Shown one piece after another: positions 41,555 to 48,937 of a stretch of 64,000 nt of DNA. A program made the position numbers and the translations under genes. Source of the DNA: RGIG8748 sp045606045 (GTDB lineage Bacteria; Bacillota; Clostridia; UMGS1810); contig JAZURE010000032.1 in the NCBI GenBank assembly GCA_045606045.1, forward strand, positions 1 through 64,000, in the 5' to 3' direction. The notes beneath the pieces are model-generated. The model was given only the letters and a program-made list of their open reading frames with translations. It was not told where the DNA came from and made no database searches. Position 1 is the first letter of the stretch. The number at the start of each line of letters is the position of its first letter.

Positions 41555-43570
41555 TTATGCGATTATACAAGCGGGGGCGACTCCGTAAGCATTGCTCGCG
41601 CTGTTGCCGTACAACGCTCCCGAGGTATCCACATTGCGCTCGTGGTACGCGTGCCCAGGGTTAGGGGAACGGAGCCAACAGTTACGCGCCGAGCCCGCCG
41701 CGTCGTATTTGATACGCTCGGTATCGGTTAAGCCCTCGTAAAACTCTAACAGCGTACCGTCCTTATAGGTCGCGCTGTCGTAGGTACCGTATATTTCGGG
41801 ACGAGAAAGTAAGAAAAATCTGTCCTTTAATGTGTATACCTGGTTTGTGGCAAACTCTGTACCGTCGAGGCTGTTTACCTCAAAAATAGAGTTAGCACGG
41901 CAAGGGATAGCCGCAGGCTGCACTACCGCCAAAAAGTCGGCAGGCAAGCCGCGCACAAAGCCGTTATAACTTGTATTCCAAGAGGGCGGACGGTCAAAAA
42001 CAGTAGTAGGAGCCCATACGCCGCCCGCTGCTGCGTCGCTGTTTAACCATTGACGAGCCGCGCTCTGTGCGTAGTTATTCGAGCCGTACCGTATGCGGTG
42101 CGTGTGGTTAAGGTTTTCTACGGTACCGTCAGCTACGCCGAGGCTTGTACCGTCTGCGGACTCTGTTACAGCTACGCTCTCAATAACCGCCGTAGCTGCA
42201 TTGCTTGCGTATGTACTGATTTTTGTATCGGTGCTTTGCTTTTGGTAGCCCCAGGGGAACATAATTACGCCGCCTGCGGGTACGGGTTTTGTAAGTGTAA
42301 ACGAAAGCGTTTTGCCTCCGCCGTATGTCGTGTCGTAGCCTGCAAGCAGGGTAAAATTATAAGTGCCTGCGGGTAATTCCTCGGCAGCATAATAAAGAGC
42401 CTCCGTAGCGTCAAAAACAAAGCTACGATATGTACCGTTTGCGGTGCCGTATACATACTTTGTTTCGAGCGTCATTGTATGAGTGAGCTTTTTATTTGCT
42501 GCGATATGGTTGTCGTGTCCTCTTACAACCCAGGTAATAACCGCTCCCGTAACGGAGTCCTCTGTAGTAAACTCATAACCAACGGGAAAGAGTGTAGCTC
42601 CAAGCCCGAGGCGTACAGCGTTTTTAACATCTTCCCAGGTCTTAATAGCCGTAAGAGTGTCAATATGTACGCTTGTTTGCACGCCCTCTCTGTCTGTTAC
42701 GGTAATAGTTGCTCCCGTAGCCGTCTGCTCTGCGGAAATATTAACATTTTCCGCGCCCTCGGCTGCCTCTGCTGCTGCGTTAGCCGCGTCCGCTGCCTTG
42801 TTGGCATTTTCTGTAGCAGTATTTGCGTTGTCGGTAGCAGTATTTGCCGCTCCCGCTGCGGTGTTTGCCGCTCCCGCTGCCGCGTCCGCTGCTGTTTTCG
42901 CGGTGTTGGCTGCGTCTGTCGCTGCGCGAGCTCCCATTGCTGCCGTATCGGCGTTTGTGGTCGCTGTATCTGCATTGTTAGCCGCTGTATTAGCCTTTTT
43001 TGCGGCTGCGTCTGCCGCTGCTTTTGAGGTATTCGCAGCCTCGGCGGCTCCGTTGGCTGTTTCAGCTGCTGTTTCGGCTGTTTCGAGTGCCTCTGTAGCG
43101 TCCTCTACGGCTGCGGCTGCATCTTTTGCTGCCTGGTCGGCTGTAGTAGCCGCTCCGTTAATCTTATTAAAAGCGTCTATAAGGGCGTTATACTCGTCGG
43201 AGGAGGCGGGAGCGTCCTTGTCAAAGGCTGCGCGCTCAACATCTATATAAAATGTCTGAGAGCTCAAGAGCTCCTCTCCCTTATAAAGTCCGATTTCCGC
43301 AGCAGCTACGCCAGGAGCAGCGAGAGCTTGCGCTGTGAGCTCGGCAATAATAACGCCGTTTTCGATTTTAGCGTCGTTTAATACCGTGTGCCCGTCCGCT
43401 TTTGTGAGCTGCAAGCGAGGAGTAATGCCCTCCTCGAGTGCGTAGCTCTGTCCGCCGTTAAGTGGCGTAATTTCAAGAAAACGGGTTTTATTATCGTTCT
43501 GCTTTGCAAAAACGGTAATAGGCATTGTATCGCGTCCAAAATCGAGGTTTATTTTTTGCTTAATCTCCAT
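41555..43570 (-). CDS. DGR target 1: BppU-like baseplate/receptor-binding protein
   Basis: 671 residues. Residues 1-115 resemble the BppU N-terminal baseplate domain (MEIKQKINLDFGRDTMPITV). Residues about 138-272 are a repetitive alanine/threonine/asparagine coiled-coil rod with AxxA periodicity. The C-terminal third is a DUF6273/C-type-lectin-like domain (RQWLNSDAAAGGVWAP, RNCWLRSPNPG) whose last 40 residues are encoded by VR1. Likely the host-recognition protein at the tail tip, with the lectin fold tolerating sequence variation. Its place next to Tal and the baseplate genes fits. Confidence 0.92.
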   Translation of the reverse strand: MEIKQKINLDFGRDTMPITVFAKQNDNKTRFLEITPLNGGQSYALEEGITPRLQLTKADGHTVLNDAKIENGVIIAELTAQALAAPGVAAAEIGLYKGEELLSSQTFYIDVERAAFDKDAPASSDEYNALIDAFNKINGAATTADQAAKDAAAAVEDATEALETAETAAETANGAAEAANTSKAAADAAAKKANTAANNADTATTNADTAAMGARAATDAANTAKTAADAAAGAANTAAGAANTATDNANTATENANKAADAANAAAEAAEGAENVNISAEQTATGATITVTDREGVQTSVHIDTLTAIKTWEDVKNAVRLGLGATLFPVGYEFTTEDSVTGAVITWVVRGHDNHIAANKKLTHTMTLETKYVYGTANGTYRSFVFDATEALYYAAEELPAGTYNFTLLAGYDTTYGGGKTLSFTLTKPVPAGGVIMFPWGYQKQSTDTKISTYASNAATAVIESVAVTESADGTSLGVADGTVENLNHTHRIRYGSNNYAQSAARQWLNSDAAAGGVWAPTTVFDRPPSWNTSYNGFVRGLPADFLAVVQPAAIPCRANSIFEVNSLDGTEFATNQVYTLKDRFFLLSRPEIYGTYDSATYKDGTLLEFYEGLTDTERIKYDAAGSARNCWLRSPNPGHAYHERNVDTSGALYGNSASNAYGVAPACIIA
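41572..41695 (-). repeat. DGR variable repeat 1 (VR1)
   Basis: 124-bp copy of the template repeat at the 3' end of target gene 1. It differs from the template at 10 positions, all of them adenines of the template's coding strand. Nine of 14 template asparagine codons are altered, giving Tyr (three), Ser (two), His (two), Gly and Asp. The final 14 bases (GGAGTCGCCCCCG and flank) form the GC-rich initiation-of-homology end. Confidence 0.96.
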
Positions 43571-43589
43571 TTGAAAGCCTCCTCAAATT

Positions 43590-43841
43590 TTATTCGGTAG
43601 CCTCGTAGCCCGCTACGATATTTTCCCTCTCCTCGATTTCAGCCTCGAGCTTTGCTTTTTCAGCCTGGAGGCTTTCGAGGTCGGTACCCTCTGCTGCATT
43701 ATCAATCTGCTTGCAAAGGTTTTCGTATCTACGCTGCGCATTTGCGAGAGCGTAGAGGTCGTCGGACTTTTCATAGATAACGCGCTGTACCTCTACGCGC
43801 TTTCCGTTTTCGTATTTTGTGCTTGTAATTTCGGTTGTCAT
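43590..43841 (-). CDS. Small coiled-coil phage protein (83 aa)
   Basis: 83 charged residues; after a short strand (EITSTKYENGKRVEVQRVIY) the rest is helical with coiled-coil character (LESLQAEKAKLEAEIEER). It lies between the baseplate proteins and target gene 1. No family recognised; probably a structural accessory. Confidence 0.65.
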   Translation of the reverse strand: MTTEITSTKYENGKRVEVQRVIYEKSDDLYALANAQRRYENLCKQIDNAAEGTDLESLQAEKAKLEAEIEERENIVAGYEATE

Positions 43842-43865
43842 AGGTCTACATCTCCTTTATAAAAA

Positions 43866-44261
43866 TTATTCAAAGGTAATAAAGCCCTCAAGGGCTCCTA
43901 TGGTTTCGGGAGCTATAAGCTGCTCTCCGATTTCCTCGGCAGAGATAGTAATAAACGGTATTTCTATCTGCGCGTCGGTTTCTCCGAGCTCCGCGAGGCG
44001 TTTGTGGTATTCGTCCCTTGTCGCTATGTCGGCAAAGGTAATACGCCCGTCGCTCGATACTTTAGGATTGCCTTTTTCGTCCTTTGCGGCGAGCTCTCTT
44101 ATGAGCTTTGCCTCCTCCTGGGCGAAAAACTGATACTCCGCCTCGAGGGTTTTATACATCTTGTGTATATCTCGGGCGGTTGTGTATGGCAAGCGTAATT
44201 TTTTAAGCTCGCCAAGCGCGGGGGCCGCTTTAATTATTTGTGAGTAGTTCATTTTTAACAC
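43866..44261 (-). CDS. DUF1617-like phage protein
   Basis: 131 residues with the DUF1617-like start (MNYSQIIKAAPALGELKKLR) and pattern of helices followed by ITISAEEIGEQLIAPETIGALEGF. Members lie in tail-tip regions of Firmicutes siphophages; the role is unknown. Confidence 0.7.
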   Translation of the reverse strand: MLKMNYSQIIKAAPALGELKKLRLPYTTARDIHKMYKTLEAEYQFFAQEEAKLIRELAAKDEKGNPKVSSDGRITFADIATRDEYHKRLAELGETDAQIEIPFITISAEEIGEQLIAPETIGALEGFITFE

Positions 44262-44267
44262 TCTCCT

Positions 44268-45608
44268 TTATGGTATCGCGTTAAGTTCGTCCCTTAACGC
44301 ATTTAAGCCCGCTGCCGTTACGGTGTCGCCGCTGCTTACCGTATAGAGGTAGGAGCCGTAGCCGCTTATGCCTTTTATAGCATTTACGGCTTGATTATAC
44401 ATTGCGGCGGTAAAGTCATTGCCTTTGTAAGCATAGGTAAAGCTGTAGCTGCTCAAGCCCTTATACTCTCTAAAAGCGTTTATACGCGCCGTTAATGCGT
44501 TCCACTCGGCAGCAGTAAGGTTAAAGCTGCCGCCGCTTGTTTTGGTGTAAGTCCAGGAAAAATTACTCGGTCTTACCGCTGCTGCCTCGGGAGGTTGTAT
44601 GTATAGGTCAATAACGCCCGTACTGCTGCCGCTGTATTGGCATATCCACACATAATAAGTAGTGCCTGCGGTTACATTGTAGGTTATAGCGAAATTGCTA
44701 CTCGGTCCCGAGTCGTCGTCCTCCTCTATCGGAGAGGACGGCGCGCCGTTTGTTGAGTCAAACGCGCTTGAGGTGCTTAAAAAGCCGTATGTGTCCTCGT
44801 CGCCCATTGTAAAGAAATTAGCCTCGCCGCTATTTTCAAAGCTAACCGAGTATCTCTTTATTTGTTTTGCGCTCAAAGAAAAGCTCGCGCTTTTTTCCTC
44901 GCTGATTGTCCCGAGTGCTCCCGACGATACCGTCCAAGATTGCCCTGGAGGCTCTATATATAGAGTCGTTTTGCCCGTTGTAGAGCTTGAGTAGCCTCTA
45001 ACCCAAATATAATAATTTGTGCCTGCGGTAACATTGTAGGATATAAAAAAGTTTGGTGCGCCGTTTGTGTCGTCGTCCTCTTTAAGAGGAGAGGAGGGCG
45101 CGCCGTTCTCACTATCCCACCCCGTAGAGGTGCTCAAAAAGCCGTAAGTATCTGCACTTGTGCCCTCGGTGTAAAACTTTGCTGTCCCGCTATTTGCAAA
45201 CGATACTTTGTATCTATATAACGAGTATTCACTCAAGGAAATAGAAACGCTTTGCAGAGTAGATAACGACGAGCTGAAAGTATACGGGTATAGTTCCCAG
45301 GAGTCGGAGGGCTCTACATATTCCTCCTCGCCCTCGGCGCGGATATATATATCCTGGGTGCCCGAGTAGGTAAACGGGTTTGAGTAACTGTATTGTACTG
45401 TGCCCGAGGTGCTGCCTAATCGGTATACCCACCTTGTAAAATTACACCCGCTCGCAGGGTTTGCGGTAAACCTTATGCTATAGCTAAAACCACTTAACGA
45501 GAGTGTGTCGCCGTTGTCTACGGTATAGCTTTGGCTAATTCCATAGACATAAATATCCGTAGAGGCGATAGTTTCGTCGTTTCCGTAACAAGTAAACGAA
45601 AAGCTCAT
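44268..45608 (-). CDS. Baseplate/tail-tip protein with two tandem beta-sandwich repeats
   Basis: 446 residues, rich in Ser, Thr, Tyr and Gly. Two repeats of about 105 residues (about 110-220 and 222-335) share TYGFLSTS, NGAPSSP, a run of three aspartates, and YNVTAGT.YY.WV, reminiscent of PPC/jelly-roll carbohydrate-binding modules. The N-terminal 90 residues resemble a bacterial-repeat fold (FTANPASGCNFTRWVY). Probable wall- or sugar-binding tail component next to Tal. Confidence 0.75.
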   Translation of the reverse strand: MSFSFTCYGNDETIASTDIYVYGISQSYTVDNGDTLSLSGFSYSIRFTANPASGCNFTRWVYRLGSTSGTVQYSYSNPFTYSGTQDIYIRAEGEEEYVEPSDSWELYPYTFSSSLSTLQSVSISLSEYSLYRYKVSFANSGTAKFYTEGTSADTYGFLSTSTGWDSENGAPSSPLKEDDDTNGAPNFFISYNVTAGTNYYIWVRGYSSSTTGKTTLYIEPPGQSWTVSSGALGTISEEKSASFSLSAKQIKRYSVSFENSGEANFFTMGDEDTYGFLSTSSAFDSTNGAPSSPIEEDDDSGPSSNFAITYNVTAGTTYYVWICQYSGSSTGVIDLYIQPPEAAAVRPSNFSWTYTKTSGGSFNLTAAEWNALTARINAFREYKGLSSYSFTYAYKGNDFTAAMYNQAVNAIKGISGYGSYLYTVSSGDTVTAAGLNALRDELNAIP

Positions 45609-45623
45609 ACATATACCACCACC

Positions 45624-48218
45624 TTACCCAAATACCGCAACAGAGGTACCGCTGCCCGCGTGGTCTAATACCCAATCTTGAGTAGCGAGTAAATAGCCGT
45701 TTGCGTATATCATAGGCTCGTCATATCCCGAGTCGTTACCTAAACCCGTAAACCTTACAGAGGAGGCGCTAAAATACAGTCCCGTAGGCGACAAGCTGCC
45801 TAAATGGTCGCCGACAGTTCCCATTTGTGCGCCGCTGTTAAAGATTATAGACTTTGTACCGCTTGCGGAGCTTGAGCCTATATACAGATTTCCCGCTACT
45901 TGAGCAATATTTGTACTTATTCGGTCTGCGCTTATAGTGCCCGTAGTGATATTCGCGCCGTTAATTGTCGTATAGCCCTCTGTTTCGAGGTCGTCGAAAG
46001 TAACAACGCCCGAAAAGCTAACAGAGGCGGAGTCGATAGTAACGCCGTTATGCTTTATGCGTATTGTGCTGCTCGTACTGCCGTTTGTGGTAGTAAGAGT
46101 AATACCGTCGTATATAGCGTCGCCTGCCGCCTCGTAAGCCTCGTCGTAAACCTCCGAGCTTTTAGCATAGGCTGTAAGGTCTATTTTGCCTGCGTTAATT
46201 GATACGGAGCTCGTGTCGTCGTTAATTGCCGCAATAATGCTCGCGCTGTCAATTACATTTCCGCCGCTTGTAGATGTTACAACGAGGGAGATTTTGTCCG
46301 CGAGCTGCGTAATTTCGGAGGACATTTCCGTTTTCGTCGGGTATGAGGTCAGCTTGCCGTCCGTATACTCATTTGCGCCGCTTTCTGCGTCAGCCGCCAG
46401 GGTTTCCGCATAGGTGCGGGCAGCCGTTACGGTCAAGCTGATAGCGTCGGCTGATTGCTTAATCGCGGAGGACATTTCCTCGGTAGTAGGGTAAGCCGTG
46501 AGCTGCTCCTCGGTGTAGTCGTTGGCGTTGCTCTCCGCGTCCGCTGCCAGGGTTTCGGCATAGGTGCGAGCTGCGGTTACGGTTAAGGCTATTGCGTCCG
46601 CCGATTGCTTAATCGCGGAGGACATTTCCTCCGTTGTGGCATAATCGGCGAGCTTAACATTTATAGAGCTTAATAACTCCTGGTCTGCAACCTTGAAAGC
46701 CTGCGTTACAGAGCTCTCTACATTGCCTATAGCGTCTGTTACCTCTTGCTTATACTCCGCAGAGATAGCAGAGGCTTTTACGCTGTCAGCTTGCAGCAAA
46801 ACGCCGTTAAGAGTTCCCGCTGTGATAAAGTCGGCTACGATTGCGCCGTCCATTGTCATAGCGAGAGCAAACTCTCCATTATAACCCGTAGAGGAGTACC
46901 CGAGTCCGCCGCTATTCCAACGCCATACTTTTACTGCCTCCTCAATAGTAGGCGCGTCAAGTATGAGTATTTCTTGCGGCTTTTCTGCGGGGTTTAATAC
47001 CACATATCCGCCCGAGTGCCCCGTAATAAGGTTTGTAGCGTTCAAAATAGCCTTTTTGAGCTCCTCGGAGGCTTTGGCTTGCCCTTTCCTTATTGAGTCC
47101 TTAATTTGCTCAATAGCGTTATTTTGAGCGTTTATAGTGTCTGCAAGAGTGCTCTTTGCGTCGCCGAGCTCTACGCTTTCGTATTTCTCCGCCAGGGAGT
47201 CGTAAACGGTCTTAATAACCTTTGCAGAGGCATTAACGCCGAGCTGCGAAAAGTGTACCGTTACCGTGTCGCAGAGCTTAACCCTCTCAAGCGGTGCAAT
47301 GTTTTTATATTCCTCTGTTTGCCATAACTGAATAAAAGAAACGGTTATGCTTACCTTTGGCGTGCCGAGTCCCGCTCCCGCTGCGTATGCGGTTGCTTTT
47401 TCCCTCAAGGCAGCCTCGGTAATTTTCTCGTCCTCTCCAAACTCTGCGGAAAAGTCCATAATATAGGCTTTGCTGTGTCCGATATTCTCGGCTTTTTGGA
47501 GTGGCAGCACCTTTTCCGAAAGGAAAACATATACCTCTTGCTTTTCTTCGTCGTCCTCGCCGTCCTCCTGGTATACAGCATAAGGCATTAAATGCGTATA
47601 ACAATCGGCTATATTAGCCTCTTGCTTGAGGTCTTTAAGGTTTTTGCCGTATTCAATGAGTACGCCGTTATCCGCTCCGCGCTGCTCGTGCAGCTTAATA
47701 ACGAAATTGTCAAACTCATACTCTCCGCCCCATACATCAAGGACGGAGCCTTCTTGTCCGCCCAGGATAGCGCGGACAGAGCAGGGAGTAGGAATACTCG
47801 TGCTGTTGAGCGTTGAAATGTCGCTTATAACACTAAACGGGCAAGGCAAGCCCGCCTCCTCGATAGCGCGGTTAATTGCCATTTGTGGCGTTGCACTTTT
47901 AATAGAAAAACCGAGAGTTGGTATGCCGTTTAAGTCGTAGCTGATGTGCTCCGCAGAATATGTAACGAGCCCCTTTAACGGCTTGCTCGATTTATATACG
48001 CGGAATAGCTGCGGCTCGCTCGTTTCGTTGGCTTTAGCCTTAATAATGCAGCCCTCGGTAATTTTGTCGTACCATTGCCCCGTAATAGGGTACTGCAACG
48101 AAAGCTCGTAGCTCCCGTTGCGTTCCTCTGTTACCGTAGCTTTTGCGGTATCTCTTAAAAAGCCGATACCATTGTGCAAAAAGTCGGTTTCGTTTTTTGC
48201 GTATAAAATTGGTATCAT
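45624..48218 (-). CDS. Tail-associated lysin/prophage tail endopeptidase (Tal-like)
   Basis: Large tail-tip protein, about 864 residues. The N-terminal 350 residues match the phage minor structural/prophage-tail family (AKNETDFLHNGIGFLRDT, LFRVYKSSKPL, VTYSAEHISYDL). A long repetitive middle carries near-identical units beginning TTEEMSSAIKQSADAI. The C-terminus is glycine/serine rich. The ATG at 48218 forms an ATGA overlap with the upstream dit stop, which fixes the start. Confidence 0.85.
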   Translation of the reverse strand: MIPILYAKNETDFLHNGIGFLRDTAKATVTEERNGSYELSLQYPITGQWYDKITEGCIIKAKANETSEPQLFRVYKSSKPLKGLVTYSAEHISYDLNGIPTLGFSIKSATPQMAINRAIEEAGLPCPFSVISDISTLNSTSIPTPCSVRAILGGQEGSVLDVWGGEYEFDNFVIKLHEQRGADNGVLIEYGKNLKDLKQEANIADCYTHLMPYAVYQEDGEDDEEKQEVYVFLSEKVLPLQKAENIGHSKAYIMDFSAEFGEDEKITEAALREKATAYAAGAGLGTPKVSITVSFIQLWQTEEYKNIAPLERVKLCDTVTVHFSQLGVNASAKVIKTVYDSLAEKYESVELGDAKSTLADTINAQNNAIEQIKDSIRKGQAKASEELKKAILNATNLITGHSGGYVVLNPAEKPQEILILDAPTIEEAVKVWRWNSGGLGYSSTGYNGEFALAMTMDGAIVADFITAGTLNGVLLQADSVKASAISAEYKQEVTDAIGNVESSVTQAFKVADQELLSSINVKLADYATTEEMSSAIKQSADAIALTVTAARTYAETLAADAESNANDYTEEQLTAYPTTEEMSSAIKQSADAISLTVTAARTYAETLAADAESGANEYTDGKLTSYPTKTEMSSEITQLADKISLVVTSTSGGNVIDSASIIAAINDDTSSVSINAGKIDLTAYAKSSEVYDEAYEAAGDAIYDGITLTTTNGSTSSTIRIKHNGVTIDSASVSFSGVVTFDDLETEGYTTINGANITTGTISADRISTNIAQVAGNLYIGSSSASGTKSIIFNSGAQMGTVGDHLGSLSPTGLYFSASSVRFTGLGNDSGYDEPMIYANGYLLATQDWVLDHAGSGTSVAVFG
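46360..46650 (-). repeat. Tandem repeat inside the Tal-like gene
   Basis: Two-to-three near-identical units of about 47 codons; each encodes TTEEMSSAIKQSADAI, SLTVTAARTYAETLAADAES and a short linker. In-frame and part of the tail-tip rod; a likely place for length change by recombination. Confidence 0.75.
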
Positions 48219-48937
48219 AAGCAGCACCACCTCGGCACGATTTCGAGCTGCTCGACATTGCCAACCCAAGAAATAACATTGTTACCAGGTAGCAAGGTAG
48301 GAAAGCCCGCTCCCGCCATTTTGTTATTTTGCGGCTGTACGCCTTTGTAGGCGTTCATAATATCGGAGTCAATCTCGATATACTCGTCTATATCCGAAAA
48401 GGTAAACGAGTCATTATTTACGGTTAATGTAATGTCCCCGCTGCCGACGATTTTTATATACGGAGCAGAGGGGTAATACTCTGCATTATAAAGGCTGCCC
48501 GCCTTTGTGAATACGACGGGCTTTTGTCCCTCGAAAGAATACTTAAAAGGCTTGCAATTAAAAGACAAAGACAAAGAGCCCAGGTCGCGGAGCTCTTGCT
48601 CTATGTCTACCTCGTCGGAGTAGGAGCCCAGGCGGAAATATTTTCCGTCGTAGCTGTCCCACAAAGGGAAATAGCCCTGCTCCGCCAGGAGCCAACCTTT
48701 TATTTTGTGTGCAAGCTCTACAAACTCAAAGGCAGTATTATTAAGCAAATTACACTTATACGGGACGGAGATATTTTTATAGCGTCCGTTGTCCGTGATA
48801 AGGTCGCCGCTGCGCCCTGGTACGCTTGTATAGCTTACATCACGAGAGGCTCCCTTGTAGGAGCCTTTCTCGGTTATAAGTAAGCCAAACTCAAGGGAGC
48901 TGTGGTCTTTGAACATAAAAAACGGTAATTTTTCCAT
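48215..48937 (-). CDS. Distal tail protein (Dit)
   Basis: 240 residues of the siphophage Dit/Sipho_tail family: MEKLPFFMFKDHSSLEFGLL and SYTSVPGRSGDLITDNGRYKN at the N-terminus, and a C-terminal galectin-like domain (DITLTVNNDSFTFSDIDEYI). It forms the hub between tail tube and baseplate. It shares bases with tape measure (end of the latter) and Tal (ATGA overlap), so the three are translationally coupled. Confidence 0.9.
   Translation of the reverse strand: MEKLPFFMFKDHSSLEFGLLITEKGSYKGASRDVSYTSVPGRSGDLITDNGRYKNISVPYKCNLLNNTAFEFVELAHKIKGWLLAEQGYFPLWDSYDGKYFRLGSYSDEVDIEQELRDLGSLSLSFNCKPFKYSFEGQKPVVFTKAGSLYNAEYYPSAPYIKIVGSGDITLTVNNDSFTFSDIDEYIEIDSDIMNAYKGVQPQNNKMAGAGFPTLLPGNNVISWVGNVEQLEIVPRWCCL

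Noticed and set aside
42750..43160. Repetitive region that could be taken for a CRISPR-like or satellite array
   Set aside because: It is the in-frame alanine-rich coiled-coil rod of target protein 1. Unit spacing follows codons and there are no constant repeats with unique spacers. Long frames on the opposite strand here are shadows.
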